Source: Hoplostethus atlanticus
Lineage: Eukaryota; Chordata; Actinopteri; Trachichthyiformes; Trachichthyidae
Direction of reading: 5' to 3'
DNA: 64,000 nt
Assembly: GCA_034670405.1 (NCBI GenBank)
Contig: JAXDDX010000018.1
Span: 372,501-436,500, forward strand
The number at the start of each line of letters is the position of its first letter. The stretch's first letter is position 1. The notes beneath the pieces are model-generated. The model saw only the letters and a program-made list of their open reading frames with translations, did not search any database and was not told the origin of the DNA. The position numbers and the translations under genes are program-made. Positions 24,960-34,599 of the stretch are shown here, piece after piece.

Positions 24960-25000
24960 CGCAGACACACGCGCGCACACACACACACGAGCGCGCACAC
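24960..25000. repeat. CA/CG alternating tract
   Basis: The sequence ACACGCGCGCACACACAC and a later GAGCGCGCACACG form an alternating purine-pyrimidine stretch. Confidence 0.85.
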
Positions 25001-25263
25001 GCTACAGTAGCAGTCAGATCATCAGGGCTGCAGCAGACACCCAAAATGGATTGCCAGGGTCTCGCTCTAATGAAAAATCCCTCCCCTTCAGTTAAAGAAC
25101 CGATGTTCCTAATCACCTACATTCCCACTAGAAGATCTCCCACCTCTAGACATGCCAAGCCCCTCCCCCCTCTCCGAGACTGCACCTGTCAATCATGCTG
25201 CTGTGACTTTATGCATGTAAAACTTATTTGTCAGGTGGACAGAATGAGGTCTCGCTGTCTGAA

Positions 25264-25308
25264 AGACGGGGGAGGAAGAGGAGGTGGGGGTGGGGGAGGG
25301 GGAGGGGG
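25264..25308 (+). other. G-rich tract with G-quadruplex potential
   Basis: Runs of five or more G separated by single A or T residues satisfy the four-run quadruplex pattern on the plus strand. It lies between the candidate host exon and miR-125b; in the minus-strand transcript this is C-rich. Confidence 0.7.
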
Positions 25309-25354
25309 GTGTCACGAGACTCGATTAGAAGAGAGCGAAAGAGAGAAAACTCAC

Positions 25355-25415
25355 CCAGCTGACCGTGGTGGCTGAGGCTGCCGCAGTCCTCTCTGTGTGC
25401 CTACGCCGGGTTAGC
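25355..25415 (-). ncRNA. Candidate 61-nt exon of the microRNA host transcript
   Basis: On the minus strand the acceptor TCTGTCTCTTCCTCTGCTAG precedes 25415 and a strong donor GTGAGTTTT follows 25355 (AGCTGG then GTGAGT). Both signals are near consensus. Two frames contain stops; one is open but shows no protein motif. The exon lies between let-7a (3.8 kb upstream) and miR-125b (0.94 kb downstream), as expected for a spliced noncoding host. Confidence 0.55.
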
Positions 25416-25625
25416 CTAGCAGAGGAAGAGACAGATGATGTGGCGAGAGAAAATGGAAAGAGAAGGGTGTGAAGACAGGAAAAGGTGGAGAGGGGAGTAG
25501 AGGAATAGATTTTAGTGCTGCCTGCTTAGGCTTTTGTTGAATGGATCCTTCGGGCTAGCACATGAGGCTGCTGTAGCAGATTGCTGCTGTCTAGCCGTCT
25601 GCTGCTCAGACATGCAAGACTCCAC

Positions 25626-25670
25626 CATGTGCAGTGAGAGAGAGAGGGAGAGAGAGAGAGAGAGAGATGG
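25626..25670. repeat. (GA)n tract
   Basis: Imperfect GA repeats, continuing as purine-rich sequence to about 25750. Confidence 0.9.
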
Positions 25671-26653
25671 AAGAGAGGGCAGGTGAGAAGTTGAAGGGTT
25701 AAAGTAGGTGAACGAGAAATAGAAAGAGAAAGAGAAAGGAGGTGAGAACAGATCGAGAAAAAATGGAGGAACGAATCCACCAGACAAAGAGACAAAGTAG
25801 CTAATGGAAAACAGAGGAAACAAAAACGAAATCATTTTTAAAAAACTGTCTCTAGGAGAGCAAAATGCAAGAGGATGTAGGCACCAGTGGGGGAAAAGGC
25901 ACGCACTAGGAAAAAAGCCAAGAGCAGATCAATGGGCCTGTACTGCTGCATGCTGACTATCAAGAGAAAGAAAGGAAGAGAAAGAAAGGGAGGAAAGAGT
26001 AGCAGAAAGGAAGAAGTAAAAACGACTAAATGCATTCACATAACCTACTTCCTACAAAGATAAGTTGCTTGACAAGAGAAATAAAAGCCCAATACATACA
26101 GTACACCGATACACACCAACACACACCGGCATGCTGCAAACCGCACAAACCAATTACATGTAAACGTACGCACAATCTCTGCGCACCTTAAAGTTTTCCA
26201 CGTACCACGCAGCTCCACGTCCAGCCCCAGACAGAAAAAACAAACGGAAGCTCCCACAATCATCTGATTTTTTTTTTTGTTGCAGAGACGGTTTAAGAGC
26301 TATGGAAATAGAAACAGAAGCAGAGCCCCAAAACAGCAAACGGCAACTGAATAATAGGAAAGAATGTGTCAACGCCTGTTGCTGTAGCCTCTCCTGCCCA
26401 CTGCTCCTCACCCCTCGTCTCCATGTGACACTACTACCCATCTTTTCCTCCTCTTTTTCTGTCTGCCGGCTCCATCTGTCTCACATTTTCTTTCTGTTCT
26501 CGCTCTGCGCTCAGACCTCCTTTAGTCTCACTGTATCGCACCTCTCTGTCTCTGTCTGTATTTTCCTTTCCTCCTCTGCCTGCATGCTTCATGGATTGCA
26601 GGCTTAAGTCCCCAGGGCAGAGAAACTGTAGACTCCCTGCTTGCCCATACCCT

Positions 26654-26693
26654 AACCCCCCCCCCGTCCCCCCGTCCCCCCTACCTCCATCCC
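26654..26693 (-). other. C-run cluster, G-quadruplex potential in the minus-strand transcript
   Basis: The plus strand has runs of ten, six and six C separated by GT-type spacers. The minus-strand RNA therefore carries long G runs. It lies in the inferred intron between let-7a and the exon at 25355-25415. Confidence 0.7.
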
Positions 26694-27813
26694 CGGCCTG
26701 TTAAAGACAGCATCCAACAGCAGTAGCAGAGCGGGGGAAAGAGAAATAAATATCATCCATTCATTTCCTCCCACAGCTGAAATCAGTTAGACTCAAAAGG
26801 CCCACTACGCAGAGAAGGAGAGATAAGGAGAGGTGGAGGGAGAGAGAGAGGCAGAGCACAAAAGAGGAGAGAAAGAAAGTCAATCGCATTTTTGTCTTAC
26901 AATGTCTCTTTTCAAGCTCCTTTTCATTAAAAGAGGAAAAAAAAATCAGAATCCTCCTCCAGTCAGCAAAGTCCGGTACTCGGTTCCTGTCTCTCTCTCC
27001 CTCTGTGTCTGTGAGAGTGACTGGGTATTAGAGCATGTGTTTCATGGAGAAAAGGAGGGTGGGAACAAGAGAAGATTGAAAGAGAAAAGGAGGGAGCAAG
27101 GGAGAGAAAATGCGTGAGTGAGTTCAGGGAGTGGTAAAGGGAAATGTAACCAGAATACCGGTGATGTGGTAGTCCAATATTTTTATCAATATTAGCTGTT
27201 GTGAAGCTGCAGAAAATGGGCATGAAAAAAAAAGGACAGGAAAAAGATGGTAGGTAAGCGAGACAAATGGGGAGGAGAGGGAATTTGCCGCAGCAGGGTT
27301 CTTCTGACGGACAACACGCAGTGGGCTCAGATCAGTGACAGGAGAAAAATGGCCTACATAGTCTCACACTCTCTTCCTCTTTTCCTCCAGTGAGTTTAAC
27401 GGATTTCTGCGAGAGCTTATTCGCTGTAATTTCAAAGTAAATCAGAAAAAGGACCAACCAAAGCAGAACATATTTACTTCAGCTGCGTTTTCTTTTCTTC
27501 TTTTTTTCTGCGCGCTGACATCCGAGTCAGCAGAGTCTCATCCATTTTGTCTTTTCTATGCCAGCGTGTTTCTAAAGCTGGTATTTCTCTGGGTCACAGA
27601 CGTCACATGCTATGTTGGCTCATCACATCACATGCACTTCAGGCAGCGAAGAGTTCGTTCCTGTAATCCCCGTTTTACAGAGAATCGCTCTCTCTCTCTC
27701 CCTCCGTGTCCTCTCGCGCTACACTGTCGCCACACAAAGAACTAACATTAGAACAGTTAAACCAGACTATTTATAGAAATACTCAATGAAGAGAAAACCT
27801 ACATTTAGATTCC

Positions 27814-27846
27814 AGCGGAGAGAGAGAGAGAGAAAGAGAGAGAGAC
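27814..27846. repeat. (GA)n microsatellite
   Basis: GA repeats with one AAAG interruption. Confidence 0.9.
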
Positions 27847-27903
27847 AAGGCGGAGCTGCTGCTGTATACTGTCACACACCCTACGGCCTCAACACTAGAT
27901 CAG

Positions 27904-27928
27904 ACACACACACACACACACACACACC
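27904..27928. repeat. (CA)n microsatellite
   Basis: About 12 CA units. Confidence 0.9.
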
Positions 27929-27929
27929 A

Positions 27930-29200
27930 AACCAAAACACTTTTATCTGACCAGCCTGACTAAGCCTGATTATGTACTGAGGCAAACACTGATAGATTCT
28001 CATCACTTTTCTCGTACTGTAGTTGCGGCCCCACACCAAGGGCCCCCACTCTATACTGGACATCATCACACCACTCCCTGCTCTACCCCCTAGTCCACCG
28101 CAGTCCACCGCACTAAGCCCACTCCTGGAGGCTACCACTATCATCTCTCTCTAACAAGGGCAGCATCCACTACCTTACTCTAGCTGTGCCTGTGCCCCAA
28201 AAGAGTGGGATCAGTTGAGTTGAGGACTAACATGGCAGAACAAATGAAGCGAGTATAATTTTCTATCCGAACTGCGTTATTCGCAGAAATCAAGCAGCAA
28301 CTCTAGTTTCATTTTTCAGCGAGCGCTTATTGACAGGAACCCATAACTGAAAGTCCAACATCTCAAAGGTCAGGAGCGTAGAAAATGACAGAGAAGGTAA
28401 ATTTAGCCGCCCCAACAGAGATCAAAACTAAACGTCACACAGTTTATTACAAAGCTCAAGCAACTTGGAAATGCCTCAGACAGAGTGATGCACGGTACCA
28501 ATAATGTGCTTATGTTACATTTCTCAGCCACCTAAATGATTTCAGAGATCAGTGCTTTTCTTGACTCGATGCAGTGAAAGTAGTTACTGGCGGTTTTGAT
28601 CACAGCAGTGTCTTTACCACATAGCTGTGTGGAGGAAGTATGTCGTTTTGGTTAAGTGAAACTGAACTTTGTACAAAATTGGCTGCCAAGTCCAAGTTCT
28701 TCCCCCTGCGGCTGTATGGTTTTTCCCCTCAGTGGCATCTCTTTCATTAGAACGGGCCACAATCATCGCTGCTCCAGCATGTTGGTGCTCTTTGCCCATA
28801 TTTCCGCCTCCATTGTCTTTCGATTTTCACTGACTCATCTTCTTTTTATCGCCCCTTACTGTTGTTAATTCTTGTTCGGTCTCATCGCCACACACACGAT
28901 TGCGATGATGAATTTTTGCAACGTTCATTCTAGACGGCGCAGTAAATTTTTTACTTCCTCCTGTGACCTAGAAAAAATGCGGACTCTATTTCAATTTTTG
29001 GAAATTTTCTGGTTTTTTTTGTGAAACTTAAAGAACATTATTTTGGGACCAGACAACATGCACAACACCCCTTATATAGAAAATAGTGTAATTACAGTAT
29101 ACTCTCTGTCTGATGAACCCAGTGACTTCGCCCAATATTGCGATGTGGAAAAAGTAAAAACCGAAGGAATATTCCATAAATATCCAGAGTGTGTGGTGTT
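27930..29200. other. Intronic sequence of the inferred host, nothing else recognised
   Basis: No exon signals, transposons or motifs stood out. The reading frame starting at 29043 on the plus strand runs antisense through let-7a and is not a gene. Confidence 0.4.
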
Positions 29201-29203
29201 TCC

Positions 29204-29278
29204 TCAGGGAAAGCTAGGAGGCTGTACAGTTATCTCCTGTGGTGTCACTCTAAACTATACAACCTACTACCTCAGCCT
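29204..29278 (-). ncRNA. let7a: let-7a precursor (let-7a-2 type)
   Basis: The precursor lies on the minus strand. The 5p product at 29253-29274 begins UGAGGUAGUAGGUUGUAUAG and is identical to let-7a (seed GAGGUAG). The 3p arm at 29208-29229 begins CUGUACAGCCUCCUAGCUUU, the arm specific to let-7a-2. The loop retains GGAGAUAA, which contains the GGAG motif and the GNGAY-type element bound by LIN28. The product promotes differentiation and represses growth regulators such as LIN28, RAS and HMGA2 in vertebrates. It lies only about 0.4 kb downstream of miR-100 and is inferred to share its intron. Precursors of this genomic cluster type are processed without prior mono-uridylation in mammals. Confidence 0.98.
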
Positions 29279-29325
29279 GCGGAACACTGTCTGCTGGAAA
29301 CTGGAGGACGGCCAGCATCTGGAGT

Positions 29326-29337
29326 GGGGGGGGGGGG
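29326..29337. repeat. Poly(G) run
   Basis: A run of ten or more G lies about 50 bp upstream of the let-7a hairpin on the transcribed strand, where it reads as C. Confidence 0.9.
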
Positions 29338-29650
29338 TCGCTGTCAGTACATAAAGATGAGGCAGGTAGGACAAGGTTTTATACTACTGAAGTTGGGGTT
29401 GGAGCGGTTGAGGACATCAAGTATCAAGGCCGTTTGATTGTACTTTTGGATAATGCCCAAAATATGGTGAGGTTTAAGTGTGGGAACACAGGTGGGGGTA
29501 AGTGGTGTTAGGGATGAGTATACACGAGACAGCAATGAAGTCTAACCATAATCATCTATCTAGTCCAGACCTGCTTCTAAGGTAGTCACATTCTGCTGGT
29601 ATTTTTTTATTTATTTTTTTTTACATGCGAAGGGCAGGTGCTGTACTGGC

Positions 29651-29729
29651 CGGGTAGACACATACCTATAGATACGAGCTTGTGCAGCCAGTCACCACAA
29701 GTTCGGATCTACGGGTTTGTGGCAGCTGG
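29651..29729 (-). ncRNA. mir100: miR-100 precursor
   Basis: The precursor lies on the minus strand. The 5p product at 29696-29717 begins AACCCGUAGAUCCGAACUUG and is identical to miR-100 (seed ACCCGUA). The 3p arm at 29661-29682 begins CAAGCUCGUAUCUAUAGGUA, one substitution from the mammalian 3p arm as I recall it. The arms pair across a short loop and the stem continues outward. miR-100 belongs to the ancient miR-10/99/100 family, shared by bilaterians and cnidarians, and represses targets such as mTOR in vertebrates. It is the first member of the cluster, about 1.25 kb downstream of a candidate host exon. Confidence 0.97.
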
Positions 29730-29739
29730 CATTACCTCT

Positions 29740-30980
29740 TCAGGAGCGAATCAAGAGGAAGGGACACACACATGGAAACAAGAAAGCCATTCTATTATCT
29801 CCACCCCTAAACTCCACCCCTCCCATTAGAGGTACTACTGGGCTTACAAGCAAACTTGCCACAATGAACATTATAGTATTTATTGATTGGTTTAAAATGT
29901 TGATAACTATGCACAAGGTCAATATCCTGCATTGTTTTGGGTGAGCTGTTTATACAACAAAAACAATTCAAGGTCAAGGTCATCTGATTTGTCTTCTATC
30001 TGATTTGTCTATCTTCATTTTTACTCATCAACTACTTACAATATTTAGAGAAAAATCCTTGCCTGGTATTAAAGGAAAGAAAGGAAAGGAAAAAAAATAT
30101 GTCTATATACATTTACAGTTATAAAACGAAGAGATTTTGTAATCTTGGGTAGACAAACAACTATCATATATTATTTATTTACTTCATTAAATTAGATCTT
30201 CACAATGTGGCTATAAACCTTCTGTCCTATTCACATTACTGAGGAGAGGCATGAAATATAACTATGAACGGGACAGATGGACGTGGTGTTAGTATAACGT
30301 ATTGATCACATAGTTTTGGGACTCCATATTAAATTCTGAAAGAGAAGAGAGAATAATAGATGATGTTTTATGTCTGGCCATTATAACATAGATTGCCAAT
30401 TACAAAGGCCTGATTTCAAAATAATCTATATGCCACTTTAGTCTAAACTGAGTGTTATTATATGAAATATTACAATATTAATAAAATGACTATTACCAGG
30501 CCGATTGTATTGTATTGTATTGTACTGTAAAAACCGAAACAAGGATAATTGCAATCACTAGCAGAGACAAAAAAAGCTAATTCTACAAAATATCGGACAA
30601 CTCCAGGTAAATATTTAACTATGAGTGAGTGTGACTGTGAATTCATATTAAACCGCACTTGTGCAAAATACTGAACGTGATGACAATTTGAATTTGGCAT
30701 AGAAAATCTGTATTGTTACCGTGTAATTATCACCTAAAATACCTTTTTTCATAATTCTTATAATACTGTTCATTAACTTACTACCTTTTACTAATTCACC
30801 AAGAATAAACTATAAAATATTTGGTGCGTACAGTGTACACAAGACAAACAGCAAGTACCATCAAAAATGTGCAGTGCCTGAACAAATCTTGAGGTACAAA
30901 TTCTTAGGGTGGATTCAACGCTTATTAAACTATACTGTACCAAGATAACAGAAAGTATAAGTATAATGAAATGCCAACAT
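29740..30980. other. Inferred host intron upstream of miR-100
   Basis: The sequence is AT-rich, with a short (TGTAT)n run near 30507-30526. No other feature was seen. Confidence 0.4.
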
Positions 30981-30982
30981 AC

Positions 30983-31088
30983 CAGTGGGGCACAGGCTGG
31001 ACTGAATTGGTCAGACATCCTCTGGCATCAAAATGGAGTCAGGCTTGGGGGGCACTGTAGGCCGATCCTCCAGCAGAAATGCAGAAAC
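30983..31088 (-). ncRNA. Candidate 106-nt exon of the microRNA host transcript, upstream of miR-100
   Basis: On the minus strand the acceptor ATATCTGTTTTTCTAG precedes 31088 and the donor GTATGTTGG follows 30983. Two of three frames close early. The third reads 25 residues (ending PPKPDSILMPEDV) before a stop and resembles no protein I know. Its place 1.25 kb upstream of miR-100 supports a host exon. No plus-strand alternative is convincing. Confidence 0.5.
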
Positions 31089-31099
31089 CTAGAAAAACA

Positions 31100-32560
31100 G
31101 ATATACAAATCATCACAAACCGATTGTGAACAGGCCAGAAAGTCTAACAGTCTGAAATAAGATACCCCTGCGCACACACACCCAAAAGCACACAGTTACA
31201 AACACGTGCAAATCCAAGCACGCCCTTAAACACACAAGAGGTTCAAAACTGTAAGCAGAAAAAAGATTCAATGACAATAACAAATGAAAAAAATGCTAAC
31301 TAACAAGCAAAAGTGAAAAGATACTGTCCCCTCGTTTTCTCCCTGTTTCGCCCCTTCTGTCCCGCTGTCCAGTCCCCATTTTTCGGGGTTCAAAAAAAAC
31401 CTCAAGACGGCTTTGAAAAAGGTACGGCAAGAGAGAAATGGCAAAAGGTTGAATGCGGTAAGATGTGGATGAGGAGGAGTCGCAGCGCAGGGCTGGCTAC
31501 AGAGAAAGTGGAATTTGTGACCAAGCAAAGGAAAGGGTGGTGTTTTCTTTTTTTTTTTTTGGTGCTTCATTCTGCTTGGCTTTTTTGGATCCCAGCAGGG
31601 TCCTTGGCTGCAGCTCTGTCTCTCCTTAGTGCTGCCAAAATTTGGACATTTCCCTTTGTCTTAAACTCTCTTGCATAAAATCAAATTGAGAGATGAGAAA
31701 AGATATAACCTAAAAGAGACGAGGGGAAAGAACCCACTAATGTAACTAGAGAAGTTATTAAAGAAAAAGAGCATGAAAGAAAGTGCACAGCAAACAAGAG
31801 AGAGGCTTAACAGCAGACTGAAAAGCAAACCAAAATTCATAAAGTGAAGACGGAAGACGGTTGTTTCGCGTCACATTTGTTTTTCTTTTCTGCAAACACG
31901 TTATCCCCCACGGCTGCAAAGTGTCTTGTCCGCTGCTGCTTCACCACACAGCAGCCAAAGCCTGTCCAAAGCTATGCCACGTAGTGAGTGAGGGAGAGAG
32001 AAAGCAGACACTTTTTTCCCCTCTCCAAAATGGCTGAGGGCCGGGGGAAAGCAGCTATGAGCAGAGAGCAGAAGAGTGGTGGTGCTCCCCGTCCTGCTTG
32101 GAGGGAGGGCTGGGCGATTCAGCGAGCATCTCTCCCTCTTTCCCCTTTCCTCACTCAGGTTTCGCTCCTTTGTCCCGTTAACCCTTTTTCAGGCCGGAGG
32201 AAGGGTGTACAGCTGTGTTGTCGGTCCATAAGAAACTCTACTCGGCCCACCATGCAGGGGGGAGGCTACGATTGTAAACCAGTAAGGGTGATATGGCTTA
32301 TTGTCCGTCTCCCTCATCCTGTCTGTGCCAGTGTTTGGTTCTGTGTCCTCCTGCTGATGTTGCCAACATGTGTCTGCATACACTTCTGTGTATATATGAG
32401 TCTGCTTATATTGCAATTCTTCTCAAATTTTAATTTAGATATTTGCTATTTAGTGCTATTTTCACTCTATGCTGACCTCGCTTAGATGTCTTCTGTAATT
32501 TAGTCCTCAAATAATTACAATCTTTTCTGTCTAAATTCTTGAATATAAACAATTACATCT
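31100..32560. other. Noncoding sequence; GC-richer patch at 31860-32270
   Basis: The patch at 31860-32270 is richer in G+C and CpG than its surroundings and could be a promoter for the minus-strand host, but no TATA box, initiator or supported first exon was found. The 165-codon plus frame at 31988-32485 shows no motif. Confidence 0.3.
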
Positions 32561-32569
32561 TCTACGAGT

Positions 32570-33340
32570 CAATACTAGTGACTGTTGTATTTTTGCTCTA
32601 CTTGACCTTAGCGCTGCTTTTGACAGCACAACAGTAGGCAGTTCAATAGGCAGACTTTGGCAGTTCTCCTCAGCACAGTTTATCTGTGGAGTACCTCAAG
32701 GGTCCATCCTCAGCCCTGTTTTGTTCTTGATCTCTATGCTCCCACTTTGCCTTTTACAGGCAAAGTGGCAGATGTAGCCTTCATATCGTCTTAACAGACT
32801 TATTAGCACATCTGAAGTTGTTATAGCTAGCCCTCTGAATGCAATATGTAAAATTCTTGGCAACCTATGACATGAAAACAGCTGCCAGACATTTGGGAGT
32901 TATCTTTTATTTTTAATTGTCCAAAGATATGCTCAGTCTTGTTTCTACCAGTACCACATATTGCTAGTACAGGGATATTTTTAACCTAGTTATTCTTGCT
33001 TTTATTTAATCTTGTACTACTGACCCTCTATTTTCTTCTCTCAACTGTAAAGCTCGTTCTCGTCTGCAGTGAGCTCAGAACGTAATAGCTACACTTGAAA
33101 TAACTTTCACTTCAGCCACCTTGTTGGATTGCAGTTGATTTTTAGGAATTCATTGATTACTTTTAAAGCGAGGAATGGCTTAAATCCAGTTTACAGTACA
33201 GGATGGCGCCCACTGTACAGAAGTCTAGTCTTAGATCTGAAGACAGATCTTTTGCCTGCTATGAAGGCTACATTAAAGTAAAAAGTGATACATCATTTGC
33301 AATCAGGGCCCTTAAATGTTGGAACAGCTCAACTACATAA
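32570..33340 (+). mobile_element. Degenerate L2-like LINE (reverse-transcriptase region)
   Basis: Scattered in several broken frames are LLDLSAAFDS, then CGVPQGSILSPVLFLISMLPL, and further on LITFKARNGLNPVY and a degenerate PRLWNSL-like end. The order DLSAAFDT, GVPQGSILGPLLF-YMLPLG, TYKALNGLAPSYL is that of L2/Rex-type LINE reverse transcriptases. The YADD box is deleted and many stops are present, so it is a dead fragment. Confidence 0.75.
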
Positions 33341-33344
33341 CTGT

Positions 33345-34400
33345 ATTAACTGTATCAACTGTAATGTCATTTTTGTGAACTCGCTCTCATTATTGTATAG
33401 TTGTTTTTTTAATTTGCTTGCTGGGAGTCACGATGGTTTCTGAATTTTAGAGTAGACATTAACAATCTGCAGGCTTACACTGAGCCAGCAGTGCAAGTCT
33501 TGCCTTTATTATTTCTTATTTATTTTATAGCATTTTGTAACTTTGTAGAGACAAATGCTATAAAAATAGTTATTTTATGTCATATAACTATTGTCCCTAA
33601 GTTTGAAACACCAAGGCTTTTCAACTGTGAAAGCTTTTTAGACGTACTGCAAAAATCTTCTTCACAGAAACAAACCCTTATGGGTCTATGAAATGGGTCT
33701 AACCAGGCACTGCAATCCTTCGTTCTACAGAGGGGGCAGCAATATGGCAATTACAGAAAATGGTCAAACTCTAAATCAATTGCATATTCTACAACTGGCC
33801 AAAGACTGAATCAGCCTGAAGATTCAAACTTGTAAATATTAAGAAATGGGAAGAAATTTGCAATAAGCCATTCTTTACATGTATGGGGCAAATTAGATAG
33901 TGCTTTAGCTCTAATGCTACTAGACTAATTTAACAGCAGAAAAGCAATGACAAGCTGAAGGACAACTGGTAACGTGCTGAAGGGTAAAGCGGTTTATTTT
34001 CTGTGCACACTTAGTATCTAATAAAGACAAGACATAAATATAGCGACAGCATTATTTATTCAGTGGGTTAGATGACCTTATGTAAGCCCATCCTGGTTTT
34101 TCCCATTAAAAACCCAGGGATGAGTATAAGGGAAAAACCCATCCAATTACATACACTCATCCCTATTTTTTCTCCCGTTACGATAACAAGCCTTGTTTTT
34201 TTATATATATATTCCTAGTCGAAAACACAGATGTGAGTTTCCAATGTCTTCTAATGAAACACTATTAATTTACAAAGGATTTCTGTCCTACATCAGAGGC
34301 CAACCATTCAGCAGCCACAATGGAGAGAGACACACTGTTTTATTAGATTATTAGAAATACACTGTTACACAGTTTTGAAGTTATTCTAGACTCTGTCCTC
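33345..34400. other. AT-rich intergenic sequence
   Basis: No gene or identified repeat was seen. Confidence 0.4.
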
Positions 34401-34429
34401 TACTCTCTAAATTATATTCATCTCAAACT

Positions 34430-34590
34430 CCGTGTCGGCAACCATCCAGCCTGCTGAAGGGTCCTTGAGCAAGACATCGAATCCCTACAAGCTCCAGGGA
34501 TGCTGCTCTGTGTCTGACCCTGACCTCTGACCTCCCTGGCAGCGGCAAATCAAAAATGAGGATCAATAAAGTTAACCTAGATTAATGTAG
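34430..34590. repeat. Dispersed teleost repeat fragment
   Basis: GGGTCCTTGAGCAAGACATCGAATCCC followed later by ATGAGGATCAATAAAGTT resembles the GTCCTTGGGCAAGACAC...TATAAATGC-type repeat common in fish. The copy is diverged and its class is not assigned. Confidence 0.45.
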
Positions 34591-34599
34591 GAACATTCT

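Larger units (their letters stand above)
24333..31088 (-). ncRNA. mir100hg: Inferred primary transcript / host gene segment for miR-100, let-7a and miR-125b
   Basis: This is a minimal span for one minus-strand transcript carrying all three precursors. Candidate exons at 30983-31088 and 25355-25415 have convincing splice sites on this strand. They would place miR-100 and let-7a in one 5.6-kb intron and miR-125b in the next. In mammals the same trio in the same order is carried by the lncRNA host MIR100HG; applying that symbol here is by analogy. The transcript ends are unknown. It probably extends left to about 20.5 kb and right beyond 31 kb. No conserved protein was found along it. Confidence 0.55.

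Noticed and set aside
31988-32485. 165-codon plus-strand frame beginning in GC-richer sequence
   Set aside because: Hydrophobic tail is compositional, no family similarity was recognised, and no splice or polyadenylation signal supports it.
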